From positions 1 to 46,493 of the forward strand of contig NZ_JANIBJ010000033.1 of assembly GCF_024505185.1 (NCBI RefSeq): a stretch of 46,493 nt of DNA. The letters are read 5' to 3'. Below the pieces are notes generated by a model. The model had not been told where the DNA came from and ran no database searches. It saw only the letters and a program-made list of their open reading frames with translations. Shown here in pieces: positions 33,751 through 41,902 of this stretch; the stretch's first letter is position 1, and each line of letters starts with the position of its first letter. A program made the translations under genes and the position numbers. The stretch is from Methylomonas subterranea. Lineage in GTDB: Bacteria > Pseudomonadota > Gammaproteobacteria > Methylococcales > Methylomonadaceae.

Positions 33751-34560
33751 TCAGTACGTATGTTCGGGTGCCGGAAACAAGCGGGTCTTTACGGCGTGGT
33801 GATAACGTCTGACCGCCTCTTCTATGCTATCGGCCTCGGCCATGAAGTTTTTGGAAAAACGCGGGCGATTGCCGGCGGTAATATTCAACATGTCGTAAAG
33901 CACCAGCACCTGACCGTCGCAGGCCGGGCCGGCGCCGATGCCTATCACGGGGATCGTCAGATTTCGGCTGATTTCCTCGGCCAGCATGGCTGGCACGCAT
34001 TCCAGTACCAGCAGGCCGGCGCCGGCCTGTTCGACGACAAGTGCGTCCTCCAGTATTTGCTGGGCCTGGCCGGCTTCGCGGCCTTGCACCTTATAACCAC
34101 CGATACGGTTGACCGATTGGGGCAGCAGGCCTAAATGGCCGCAGACCGGAATGCCCTGTGCGACCAGGAATTCGATGACATCGATTTTGGCGCCTTCGAG
34201 TTTGACCATTTGCGCGTTGCCGGTTTGCATCAACAAGGCGGCATTGGTTAAGGCTTGTTGCGGGGAGGCATAACTGGCGAAAGGCATGTCGGCTATCACA
34301 AAGGCCCGCCTTCTGGCGCTTGTCACGCAGCGGGTGTGATAAGCCATGTCTTGGATCGTGACCGGCAGGGTGCTGCCATGGCCTTGAATGACCATGCCCA
34401 ACGAGTCGCCGACCAATAGCAATTCGATGCCTACGTGATCCAAAAGAGCGGCAAAGCTGGCGTCGTAGGCGGTCAGGCAGCTGATTTTTTCCCCGGCCTG
34501 TTTCATGGTCAGCAGGTCGCGGATGGAAAGCGTCTTGCCGGTGTCGGCATAGAGTGTCAT
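33751..34560 (-). CDS. panB: Ketopantoate hydroxymethyltransferase
   Basis: A 269-residue enzyme of pantothenate synthesis that transfers a hydroxymethyl group from methylene-THF to ketoisovalerate. Motifs: ISCLTAYDASFAALLD, LLVGDSLGMVIQGH, MPFASY, VKLEGA, VCGHLGLLPQSVN, and VIGIGAGPACDGQVLV. It starts in the folK stop (TAATG). Confidence 0.97.
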   Translation of the reverse strand: MTLYADTGKTLSIRDLLTMKQAGEKISCLTAYDASFAALLDHVGIELLLVGDSLGMVIQGHGSTLPVTIQDMAYHTRCVTSARRRAFVIADMPFASYASPQQALTNAALLMQTGNAQMVKLEGAKIDVIEFLVAQGIPVCGHLGLLPQSVNRIGGYKVQGREAGQAQQILEDALVVEQAGAGLLVLECVPAMLAEEISRNLTIPVIGIGAGPACDGQVLVLYDMLNITAGNRPRFSKNFMAEADSIEEAVRRYHHAVKTRLFPAPEHTY

Positions 34561-35060
34561 TAAGCAATTCTCCGCAAGCCGTCGGCCGGACAGTCAGCCA
34601 GCAGGTCGGCCAAACTGCCCTTGCCGGCAACGCACAAATCGGCGGGGGCAATATCGGCCAGCGGATATAACACAAAGCCCCGCTTCGCCATTTCCGGGTG
34701 CGGCACGATCAAGTCGGCTTGGTCTAGGATAAGGTTGTCATAGAGCAAAATGTCGAGGTCCAGGGTCCTGGCGCCCCAGCGCGTTGAGCGCACGCGGCCG
34801 TGCCGGTTTTCTATGGCTTGCAATTGTCTTAGCAGGGCTGGCGGCGACAGTGTGGTTTGAATTCGCATCACCGCATTGACGTAATCGGGTTGATCCCGTG
34901 GGCCCACCGGCTGGCTGCTGTAGAGCGGAGATAGCGTGGGGTGGTAAATTTCGGATATTTCGCCAATTTCCAGCGCGGCGGCGCGGACTTGTTGCAAGGG
35001 GTCGTCAAGATTGCTGCCGAGGCCGATGTAGGCTATGTGCCGGTCGGACGGCTGGCTCAT
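34560..35060 (-). CDS. folK: HPPK, folate biosynthesis
   Basis: A 166-residue 6-hydroxymethyl-7,8-dihydropterin pyrophosphokinase. Motifs: YIGLGSNLDDPLQQV, YSSQPVGPRDQPDYVNAV, and RWGARTLDLDILLYDN with the Mg-binding DLD pair, then VPHPEMAKRGFVLYPL. It overlaps the pcnB stop by ATGA. It links folate, whose derivative panB consumes, to pantothenate synthesis in one operon. Confidence 0.97.
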   Translation of the reverse strand: MSQPSDRHIAYIGLGSNLDDPLQQVRAAALEIGEISEIYHPTLSPLYSSQPVGPRDQPDYVNAVMRIQTTLSPPALLRQLQAIENRHGRVRSTRWGARTLDLDILLYDNLILDQADLIVPHPEMAKRGFVLYPLADIAPADLCVAGKGSLADLLADCPADGLRRIA

Positions 35061-36430
35061 TGTGGAGTACCCGATTTTTTGCGGCCGCGATAGCGGCGCG
35101 GTTTTCCCCTGGTTTTAGGGTTTCCGCCCCTGGGTGGCGCCGTCATGACGCGCTGGGTCTCTTCGTCCGCCAGTTGGAACCGCGCCCACCAGTCCACCAA
35201 TTCGGGGTCGGCACCGCCGGTTTCCGCTCTTAGTTGCAGGAAATCGTAAGCGGCTCGAAATTTGGGTTGTTCGAGTAAGCGATAGGGCCGTGCGCCAAAG
35301 GTTTTGGAAAACTTGCCTTGCAGAAACCAGACGTCCCGCATCGATTGCGTGATGTGGCGCGGCATGGCGGTGATTTTGATTTGCCGGCTCAGAACTTCGT
35401 TGGCGGCATTCTGGTAGGCAAGGGTCTCGTGTTCGCCTTGTTCGATACGTTTGTTCGCGGCCAATTGCAGGGGTTCCCACAACAGGGCGGCCAGTAAAAA
35501 ATAGGGTGTCAGGCTTTTACCGTCCGCAAAACGCGAATCCGAATTTTCCAGCGCTCTGATCAAGAACAGGCGCGGAAACTCATGGTCTTGGGTCTCCAGA
35601 CATTTGTCGGTGGCGGGAAACAACATGGCGAACAGGCCATAGTGTCTAAGCATTTCAAAGGTTTGTACGCCATAGCCGGATAGGAACAGCTTCAATACTT
35701 CGTCGTAAAGCCGGGCGGCGGGAATGCTTTTCAGTAGCTCCGCCTGGGTGTAAATCGGTTGTTCGGTCTGGGGATGCAGCGTAAAACCCAGTTTGACGGC
35801 AAAGCGTATGGCTCTCAACATTCTGACCGGGTCCTCCCGGTAGCGCATGTTGGGGTCGCCGATCAGGCGCAGGACTGCATTGGCATGATCCTGCATGCCG
35901 CCGGTATAATCGACCACGGAAAAATCGCGGATGTTGTAATACAAGGCATTGACGGTAAAGTCGCGGCGCCACACATCTTCTTCCAGGGTGCCAAATACGT
36001 TGTCGCGCAGCAGGCGGCCGTCCTCATGTATCACGTGTTGGTCGGATTCTTCCGGCTCGGAGCCGCGAAAAGTGGCGACTTCGATGATTTCGCGGCCGAA
36101 GAACACATGCGCCAGCCGGAAACGGCGACCGATGATGCGGCAATTTCTGAACACCTGCTTGACTTGTTCGGGGCTGGCGTTGGTGGCAACATCGAAATCC
36201 TTGGGTTCGCGGCCCAGCAATAAATCCCTGACGCAGCCACCCACCAAATAGGCTTCATAGTCGGCTTTTTTCAGGCGTTGCAACACTTTTAAAGCGTTTT
36301 CGCTGATTTGGGCGCGGGAAATACAATGTTCCGAACGGGTATAGATTCTTGCTTGGCTTTCCAGGCCCGGACCAACTTCGCTAACGTGCGAATCACTCGC
36401 CGAAAAAATTTTTTTGAAGAATTTAAAAAT
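35057..36430 (-). CDS. pcnB: Poly(A) polymerase I, predicted AUU start
   Basis: A 457-residue enzyme that adds 3' poly(A) tails to RNA and marks it for decay. Catalytic motif LVGGCVRDLLLGREPKDFDV (GGxVRD and DFD), RRFRLAHVFFG, RRDFTVNALYYN, REDPVRMLRAIRFAVKLG, and a basic C-terminal tail. The first canonical start in frame is GTG 36286. The conserved PcnB segment RSEHCISRAQISENALKVL is encoded upstream of it (36337-36281), with no ATG, GTG or TTG. ATT at 36430, 8 nt after AGGG, gives MFKFFKKIFS, like the N-terminus of E. coli PcnB, which is known to start at AUU. Confidence 0.88.
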   Translation of the reverse strand: MFKFFKKIFSASDSHVSEVGPGLESQARIYTRSEHCISRAQISENALKVLQRLKKADYEAYLVGGCVRDLLLGREPKDFDVATNASPEQVKQVFRNCRIIGRRFRLAHVFFGREIIEVATFRGSEPEESDQHVIHEDGRLLRDNVFGTLEEDVWRRDFTVNALYYNIRDFSVVDYTGGMQDHANAVLRLIGDPNMRYREDPVRMLRAIRFAVKLGFTLHPQTEQPIYTQAELLKSIPAARLYDEVLKLFLSGYGVQTFEMLRHYGLFAMLFPATDKCLETQDHEFPRLFLIRALENSDSRFADGKSLTPYFLLAALLWEPLQLAANKRIEQGEHETLAYQNAANEVLSRQIKITAMPRHITQSMRDVWFLQGKFSKTFGARPYRLLEQPKFRAAYDFLQLRAETGGADPELVDWWARFQLADEETQRVMTAPPRGGNPKTRGKPRRYRGRKKSGTPQ

Positions 36431-36550
36431 GACAATAACCCTGTGAATAATGTTTAATCCCTGTTTGTTATGCGCATGTGCCGCAAAGTCAGGCTGTTTG
36501 TTGCTTTATGATAACACCGCGCAAGATGACTGCTCAATCCGGCGTTGTCT

Positions 36551-36578
36551 TTTACATCGCATGACAATATAGTAGAAT
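36551..36578 (+). promoter_or_regulatory. Promoter of the small membrane protein gene
   Basis: TTTACA (36551-36556), 16-bp spacer, TAGAAT (36573-36578). Predicted leader of ~90 nt before the ATG at 36677. Confidence 0.55.
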
Positions 36579-36676
36579 CCATAAGTTAGTTGTGCCATTG
36601 TCCAATGGCGCTGAATATTAAGTGGATTCATCGTTTTGCTTGGTGCGATCGGCAATTATTTTAGGAGCGAGGGGAA

Positions 36677-36856
36677 ATGTTTAAGAAAATTTTGATCGGC
36701 TTTGTTGACCAGCCTTTGTTTACCAGTTTGTTTGTAGCTGATTTTGCCATACTGTTGTTCCATAGGCCGCCGTTTTTGTTTTCGCTGTTGATGGTGGGCG
36801 CGCTGGTAGCTATGAGCATGTATATGGGGCAAAAACTCGAATTGTTCCGCAAGTAA
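36677..36856 (+). CDS. 59-residue membrane protein, function unknown
   Basis: A short ORF: MFKKILIGFVDQPLF, then two hydrophobic segments (about residues 14-28 and 33-50) separated by HRPP, and a polar end QKLELFRK. AGGAG and GAGGGG precede the ATG and a good promoter lies upstream. A strong terminator follows at 36884-36924. I recognise no family; a two-helix hairpin membrane protein is what can be seen. The next ORF starts directly at its stop (TAA-TTG). Confidence 0.7.
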   Translation: MFKKILIGFVDQPLFTSLFVADFAILLFHRPPFLFSLLMVGALVAMSMYMGQKLELFRK

Positions 36857-37336
36857 TTGCCGGCTTTCGAAACCAAAAAGGCCAAAAAACCCACCGCCGA
36901 AGCCGATTTGGCGGTGGGTTTTTTGCGTCGCATGGGGGCGGTAATTTATGACGCCCTGCTGTTGCTGGCGGTGTGGTTTTTTGCCACCGCTCTCATCCTT
37001 CCCTTCAATTCGGGCCAGGCATTCTCGTCCGAGCAATATTTTTTTCCGATTTACCTGGTTGCGGTCAGCTATGCTTTTTATGGCTGGTTTTGGACTCACG
37101 GCGGACAAACACTGGGACTTCGGGCTTGGAAAATCAAACTGGTCGCTTTGGACGGCGGCGCGGTGGGCTGGAAAGAGGTCAGCTTGCGTTTCGCGGCCGC
37201 CATATTGTCTTGGGGCTGTGTGGGGCTGGGTTTTTTTTGGTGTGTTTTCGATAAAAGCCGGTGCTGTTGGCATGATCGATTGTCGAATACCCGCTTGGTT
37301 TTAGTCCAGACAGAAAAAAGCGGGAGGCAAAATTGA
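36857..37336 (+). CDS. RDD family membrane protein
   Basis: A 159-residue inner-membrane protein with the RDD fold: AVGFLRRMGAVIYDALLLLA (first helix with the conserved R and D), a second helix ending YGWFWTHGGQTLGLRAWKIKL, a third near AAAILSWGCVGLGFFW, and WHDRLSNTRLV at the end. Some RDD proteins are reported ion exchangers; this one's role is unknown. TTG 36857 directly follows the upstream stop; an ATG at 36932 would remove the conserved Arg. Its first codons contain a near-perfect intrinsic terminator. Confidence 0.78.
   Translation: MPAFETKKAKKPTAEADLAVGFLRRMGAVIYDALLLLAVWFFATALILPFNSGQAFSSEQYFFPIYLVAVSYAFYGWFWTHGGQTLGLRAWKIKLVALDGGAVGWKEVSLRFAAAILSWGCVGLGFFWCVFDKSRCCWHDRLSNTRLVLVQTEKSGRQN
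36884..36924 (+). terminator. Intrinsic terminator inside the RDD reading frame
   Basis: A perfect 15-bp inverted repeat: AAAAAACCCACCGCC (36884-36898) and GGCGGTGGGTTTTTT (36910-36924), 11-nt loop, ending in six T. It is 27 nt past the stop of the 59-residue gene. It lies within codons 10-23 of the RDD ORF. Confidence 0.85.
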
Positions 37337-37339
37337 ATA

Positions 37340-37348
37340 TGCTATATT
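37340..37348 (+). promoter_or_regulatory. Extended -10 promoter of the lipocalin-like gene
   Basis: TGC followed by TATATT, ~40 bp before the ATG at 37389. No clear -35. Confidence 0.4.
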
Positions 37349-37388
37349 TTCGGCTCAATCCATCTTTTCGCTCGGTCGGGAGAATTCC

Positions 37389-37775
37389 ATGAAAACAATA
37401 ACAACATTCCTATCCCTTTGTGCAGCGCTTGTGGCTTTTTCCGCCAATGCCGAAATCAAACTCGAAGATAATTCCAAACTTTTGGGAAAATGGGTCGTTA
37501 CGGCCGAAGCCCTGGCCCTGGACCGGGAAAAGAAGCCCTTGCACGTGACTTGGGAATTTCAAAAGGACGGCACTTTGGTTACCACCGGCGAGGATGCCCG
37601 TAGCGGTATCGGCGAAATGAATATTCCGATCAAATATAGCGTGGCCGATGGCGTGATAAAAAAACAAACCACGCCCGGCCGGGAAAAATATGAAGATTGC
37701 GCGGTGGTGGAAATGGAAGGAAATGAGATGACTTTGAAATGTAAGTTTCTGTATTTCTTTTTGACGCGCAAGTAA
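37389..37775 (+). CDS. Periplasmic lipocalin-like small protein, unknown
   Basis: A 128-residue protein with a Sec signal peptide (MKTITTFLSLCAALVAFSANA). The mature part reads like a lipocalin-type barrel: LLGKWVVTAEALALD, VTWEFQKDGTLVTTGE, IPIKYSVADGVIKK, CAVVEMEGNEMTLKC. GKW near the start followed by WEF and alternating strands is the usual pattern. Two Cys may form a disulfide. No specific family is recognised. A hairpin follows at 37786. Confidence 0.75.
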   Translation: MKTITTFLSLCAALVAFSANAEIKLEDNSKLLGKWVVTAEALALDREKKPLHVTWEFQKDGTLVTTGEDARSGIGEMNIPIKYSVADGVIKKQTTPGREKYEDCAVVEMEGNEMTLKCKFLYFFLTRK

Positions 37776-37785
37776 ATTTCGATGT

Positions 37786-37814
37786 CCGACAGGCGGTGGC
37801 GAGCCGCTTGTCGG
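37786..37814. terminator. Hairpin between converging genes
   Basis: An 11-bp stem CCGACAGGCGG/CCGCTTGTCGG with one G-T pair and a 7-nt loop, between stops at 37775 and 37825. Likely a bidirectional terminator. Confidence 0.55.
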
Positions 37815-37824
37815 GTCTGGTGCT

Positions 37825-38877
37825 TTAGTTGGAGTAGGCAAACGGTTTGGCCAGCGGTTCGCCGACAAAAATCCCTTGCCCCGGTTGGGCAACACTCTTC
37901 CAATAGGCTTCAATTAAGGAGCTGCCCCGCAGATAGTGGTACATCAGTATGCCCGGATTCGGAAATTTCGCGGGAAAGTTGCAGGGTTCCACCACCGCTC
38001 CGTAGCTGCCGGTAACGCCGACTTTCAGCCACTCCATGATATTCATTTGATTGCTGCCCGACATCACGCCGCCTGCAGAGGTCAAGTGGTCGGCCACGGC
38101 GCCGGGTAAATAACGGTTATTACCGATGTTAGGTACTGTTTTCAGGCCGGTAAAATAAAACATTACGTCATCGCGGCCGGCAATGTAGTCTTGTTTCAGA
38201 TAATGAACTTGCAAAAAGGGACCGAATTTTTCGGCGATATCCGGAAAGGCCGCGGCGCGTGAACTGCGCGCTTGATCGGAGGTTTTCAGCAGATAAGCCG
38301 CGCCTTGCGGATGGCTGAAGTCCGCCGCCACGCCGCGATCGATCAAGGCTTTGGCTTGAGCGAAATTCTCCGCTGCCACGACCATGGTGGGACGCCAGCG
38401 ATATTGATCGTAAGGTTTTGCGGCTTCGGAAGCGAAATAAGGGCTGTTTCGGGTGGTCTTGCAGCCGCTGGCGCAAAATGACGCATCGAAGTCGGCGGCA
38501 AAGGCAGTGGTAATCGACATGCATTCGACCCGAAACGGTTGCAACCACGTCAGCGCGAAGGCCTGCACGTGCTTGGGTGTTTGTCGGTCCACTTGCTGCT
38601 TGATTTTACGGAACTCGCTTTGACTAAAGAAAGCATGGTGCGCCGCAAAGCGGACGTGAATCACCTGCTCGGCGGGTATCTGGCGCTTTTGCCTATAGTA
38701 TTCGGCGATTTCCCGGCTCAAGGGGTCGCTGTCATTGACAATGACTGCCAAGTCCCTGGCCTCAAGGGCGGTGTTGGGGTTGAGAAGCGCTGGGAGCTGT
38801 GCCGATGCCGAGTCAATGCCGCATCCGACTAACAGCAAGGCGGCTAAAGTTCTGAAGGCCGGGAAAGTTGGGAACAT
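37825..38877 (-). CDS. TIGR03790 family secreted protein
   Basis: A 350-residue exported protein with an N-terminal signal (ending ASA near residue 26). Features of the TIGR03790 family are clear: LAVIVNDSDPLSREIAEYY, RQIPAEQVIHVRF, SITTAFAADFDASFC, EPCNFPAKFPNPGIL, YHYLRGSSLIEAYWKSVAQP, and GIFVGEPLAKPF. The family's function is unknown. It contains several Cys that could form disulfides. The N-terminus has GCG, but the context is not a good lipobox. Confidence 0.88.
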   Translation of the reverse strand: MFPTFPAFRTLAALLLVGCGIDSASAQLPALLNPNTALEARDLAVIVNDSDPLSREIAEYYRQKRQIPAEQVIHVRFAAHHAFFSQSEFRKIKQQVDRQTPKHVQAFALTWLQPFRVECMSITTAFAADFDASFCASGCKTTRNSPYFASEAAKPYDQYRWRPTMVVAAENFAQAKALIDRGVAADFSHPQGAAYLLKTSDQARSSRAAAFPDIAEKFGPFLQVHYLKQDYIAGRDDVMFYFTGLKTVPNIGNNRYLPGAVADHLTSAGGVMSGSNQMNIMEWLKVGVTGSYGAVVEPCNFPAKFPNPGILMYHYLRGSSLIEAYWKSVAQPGQGIFVGEPLAKPFAYSN

Positions 38878-38956
38878 GTTTACAGCCTGGACAAAAAAGC
38901 GCTTGGTTATTTAAACAAGCCGGCGATCAATAGACTGCTGGGGTTAGATGGATAAG

Positions 38957-38990
38957 GGCGAGTGAATGACGCTTGGAGTATTCACTCGCC
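38957..38990 (-). terminator. Terminator hairpin of the FlgO-like gene
   Basis: A perfect 11-bp stem GGCGAGTGAAT/ATTCACTCGCC with a 12-nt loop, 8 nt past the stop at 38998. Confidence 0.65.
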
Positions 38991-38997
38991 TTGGATG

Positions 38998-39546
38998 TTA
39001 ATGCTTGGATTCGGGCGGCAAAGCCATGGCTTTGGCGTCCGGGCCCATGGGTATGGAATAATCGGTGCTCGAGATGATGTTTTGCGTGGCTATTTCCACT
39101 ACGCGCAGGGAAACGTAAACATTTTTGCGTCCGGCGGCGTAGGTGCCTATGACCAAGGCGTTGGCATGTACATTGTTGAGGGCTTCCTTGGTTTTTTCAG
39201 GGAGTTCCAGGATGCCCACTTCGTTTTTATTGAAAATTTCGGTCGGCAATTCCATGCCCATGACCCGGTAACCGTTCTGATGCATGGCGGAGGAGAGTTG
39301 ATCGGAGACGATGCGGCCGAATGGCATGGTTTGCCCCAGGTCGCCGACATTGACCAGCGAATTGATCACCACCAGATTGCCTCTGGGTAGAGGTTGTTTC
39401 AGGTTCTGCAACAATCGTTCGACCGCTTTGTGGCTGACCTCTACCAGATCGTCGTCCTTGACTTCGCTATGGCGGTAATATGAGCTGCAGCCACTGAGTA
39501 GGGTTAACGCCAATAGCGCCGAAACAATCATTGGTTTTTTGTTCAT
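38998..39546 (-). CDS. FlgO-like outer-membrane lipoprotein
   Basis: A 182-residue lipoprotein with lipobox LSGC (Cys20) and a FlgO domain: SHKAVERLLQNL, NLVVINSLVNVGDL, FGRIVSDQLSSAMHQNGY, then VIGTYAAGRKNVYVSLRVVEI and a TDYSIP end. In Vibrio, FlgO sits near the outer membrane and affects flagellar function. Members also occur outside flagellar loci, as here, so motility is not implied. Confidence 0.85.
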   Translation of the reverse strand: MNKKPMIVSALLALTLLSGCSSYYRHSEVKDDDLVEVSHKAVERLLQNLKQPLPRGNLVVINSLVNVGDLGQTMPFGRIVSDQLSSAMHQNGYRVMGMELPTEIFNKNEVGILELPEKTKEALNNVHANALVIGTYAAGRKNVYVSLRVVEIATQNIISSTDYSIPMGPDAKAMALPPESKH

Positions 39547-39669
39547 GAGGCCTCTCCTGTTATAAGTATGGATATTTAGTGCTTAAAGTAGCCGAATAGT
39601 CAATGCTGTTTGTAGTGTAGCAGAGCAAAGCCCGGCTGCCCTTGGCCGTTAAGGATAGGTGAATAAAAT

Positions 39670-39852
39670 ATGCCTCATAAACCTCGAACACCCGACAAGC
39701 CGTTATTCAAGCCGCAAGACCGTTATTATGTGAATGAACTGGGCTGGTGGTTTTATACCGTGGACAAAATCGGCGGGCCCTTCAAAACCAAGGCGGATTG
39801 CGTGAATGCCTGCCGCTTGTATATTCAGCGGCGCGACGGGCTCTTAACCTAA
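39670..39852 (+). CDS. DUF6316-like small protein
   Basis: A 60-residue cytosolic protein: RYYVNELGWWFYTVDKIGGP followed by KTKADCVNACRLYI. The W/Y-rich N-terminal and the GPF... segment match the DUF6316-type proteins seen in gammaproteobacteria. Role unknown. Its end overlaps the convergent YcxB-like gene by 9 bp. Confidence 0.65.
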   Translation: MPHKPRTPDKPLFKPQDRYYVNELGWWFYTVDKIGGPFKTKADCVNACRLYIQRRDGLLT

Positions 39853-40365
39853 ACGGTCTATCATGCTTTCCACTTGCTTGGCGAAGGCTTTCAAATCGCC
39901 GTTTTTAACAGTCTCGCGCGGGATTACTATCGCGGCGTTGATATCGACGTAGATATACACGTATTCTTTATGCCGTTCTACTCTAAGCATTTCGGCCCAG
40001 GGGGTTTTATGCTTGCCGCCGGGGGATTTTTCCAGCAAATATTCGGGCTCTATCTTTAGCTGATGGATGCCGAACATGGCTTTTTTTTCTGCCTCGGTAT
40101 ATTTGTTGAAAAATTGCCGGCGCAGGTCGATTTTCATGATGAAGGGCGAGGCGACGCCCCAGCCCATCGCCAGCAACGTGATATAGGCTGTGGTCATCAT
40201 GTCGACATAGTAGACATAATAAAACAGGCCAAATACCAGCATGACGCCGGGAACCAGCAGGCGATTCTGGCGGATTTTTTTCTGCATTGCCGGATCGTTG
40301 GCCAGCCTTAACTCGTTGAAGTGGACCAGGTCTTTCTCGCGGAATTCGTATTCGATTTCTAACAT
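39844..40365 (-). CDS. YcxB-like membrane protein
   Basis: A 173-residue protein with two membrane helices at about residues 36-75 (VPGVMLVFGLFYYVYYV, then an ITLLAMGWGVASPF segment). A C-terminal YcxB-like domain follows: LEKSPGGKHKTPWAEMLRVE, YVYIYVDINAAIVIPRE. Function not established. It follows ndh in the same direction, with a 25-bp gap. Confidence 0.75.
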   Translation of the reverse strand: MLEIEYEFREKDLVHFNELRLANDPAMQKKIRQNRLLVPGVMLVFGLFYYVYYVDMMTTAYITLLAMGWGVASPFIMKIDLRRQFFNKYTEAEKKAMFGIHQLKIEPEYLLEKSPGGKHKTPWAEMLRVERHKEYVYIYVDINAAIVIPRETVKNGDLKAFAKQVESMIDRLG

Positions 40366-40390
40366 TCAGATGTCTCGTAGGGGTTTAAGG

Positions 40391-41692
40391 TCAGTGCATT
40401 TTGATTTTGGCATGAGTGCTGCGTCTGAACAGGTTAGACAGCGTCAGCATCGCGGTGCGAAAATAGCCGTGGATGGCGACTTGGTGCATTTTGTACAAGG
40501 ATAAATACACGACATAAGCGATGAAGCCGCCCACGCTTACCGTGCCCATCAAACTGCCCATCAACGAGCCGACCGTACTGAATTTGCCTAGCGAAACCAG
40601 CGACCCGTAATCGCGATAAACAAACGGCAGCGCCGGCTTGCCTTTCAGGCGGTTGGCGATGGTTTTTGCCAGCGTCGAAGCCATTTGGTGCGCGGATTGG
40701 GCGCGCGGCGGCACGTTGCCTCCGTGGCCTATCCAAGCGCAGGCGGCACAGTCACCGATGGCGAAAATATTGTCGTCGCTGGTTTTCAGGGTCTGATCGA
40801 CCACCAACTGGTTGATGTGGTTGGTTTCCAGGCCATCTAGGTTTTTCATCCAATCCGGTGCCTTGATGCCAGCCGCCCACACTTTCAGATCGGCGTCGAA
40901 TACTTCGCCATCGTAGGTATGTACGGCTGTTTCGGTGATTTCGGTTACCTTGCGTCCCAGTTTTAGTTGAATGCCCAGCTTGATCAATTGTTCCTGGGTG
41001 GCTTGCGACAGCCTGGGCGGTAGGGCCGGCAATAGTTGGGTGGCGGCTTCGATGATGGTGATGTTGACGCCTATCGAGCCTTCCAGTCCGTAGGTTGCCA
41101 GCAGTTTGGTGACTTCGTGCAACTCGGCGGACAATTCCACGCCGGTGGCCCCGGCGCCGATGATCACGATCGACAGCGGCTTGTCGCGCTGGCGATTCTG
41201 GTTGGCGTAGGACTGGATGTAATAGGTTTCGACCAGTTGTTTTTGAAACCGGAAGGCTTCCTTGGTGGTATCGATAAAACGGCAATATTTATCGACGCCC
41301 TTGATGCCGAAGGTGTTGCTGACGCTACCGACCGCCATCACTAGCGTATCGTATTTGAAGCGGCGGGCCGGAATCAATTCGACGCCCTGTTTATTGGTGA
41401 TGGGGCTGACGATGATTTCCTTGGCTTCCCGATTTAATCCTTCCATCCGTCCGAACAGGAAACGGAAGTGATTGCGGTGAGCCTGGGCCATGTATTCGAT
41501 TTCCTCTGCCTCCGCCAGGGTGCCGGAAGCCACTTCATGCAGCAAGGGTTTCCAAATATGGGTTGAAGCGGCATCCAGCAGGGTGACTTCCGCCAGTCCC
41601 GGTTTGCCCAGCTGTTGACCTAAACTGGTGGCCAACTCCAGACCGGCCGCGCCTCCGCCGATAATCAGGATTTTATGCAAGTCGTCAGCCAT
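40391..41692 (-). CDS. ndh: Type II NADH dehydrogenase (NDH-2)
   Basis: A 433-residue membrane-bound flavoprotein passing electrons from NADH to quinone without proton pumping. FAD site IIGGGAAGLELATSLG at the N-terminus, the quinone/FAD region THIWKPLLHEVASG, NADH site SIVIIGAGATGVELSAELHE, FAIGDCAAC, and a hydrophobic C-terminus (VGGFIAYVVYLSLYKM) for membrane contact. AGGGGAG precedes the ATG. Could also use NADPH. A YcxB-like gene follows. Confidence 0.93.
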   Translation of the reverse strand: MADDLHKILIIGGGAAGLELATSLGQQLGKPGLAEVTLLDAASTHIWKPLLHEVASGTLAEAEEIEYMAQAHRNHFRFLFGRMEGLNREAKEIIVSPITNKQGVELIPARRFKYDTLVMAVGSVSNTFGIKGVDKYCRFIDTTKEAFRFQKQLVETYYIQSYANQNRQRDKPLSIVIIGAGATGVELSAELHEVTKLLATYGLEGSIGVNITIIEAATQLLPALPPRLSQATQEQLIKLGIQLKLGRKVTEITETAVHTYDGEVFDADLKVWAAGIKAPDWMKNLDGLETNHINQLVVDQTLKTSDDNIFAIGDCAACAWIGHGGNVPPRAQSAHQMASTLAKTIANRLKGKPALPFVYRDYGSLVSLGKFSTVGSLMGSLMGTVSVGGFIAYVVYLSLYKMHQVAIHGYFRTAMLTLSNLFRRSTHAKIKMH

Positions 41693-41772
41693 CGTGTGTC
41701 TCCCCTCATATGAATGGCGCTGGGTGCGCGCAAAAGATGTTCCTTGTTATGTATTGATTTCCGTTGTGGCGC

Positions 41773-41778
41773 ATTATA
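41773..41778 (-). promoter_or_regulatory. Possible -10 box of ndh
   Basis: TATAAT on the minus strand ~80 bp before the ndh ATG, in the ndh-rlpA divergent gap. No clear -35. Confidence 0.35.
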
Positions 41779-41902
41779 ACCAATCGTGTAAGGCCTGGCC
41801 GAGTTTGAGCGTTTCGTGTTAATGGATCGTTAAGGCTGGCTTGGCACATTGAAAAGGAATTGACTGAAAAAACAATTAATCCAAATCTACGGGAGTAAGT
41901 CT

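Noticed and set aside
41841-41860. Sigma-54-like TTGGCAC before rlpA
   Set aside because: The -24 half is good but no GC is present at -12.
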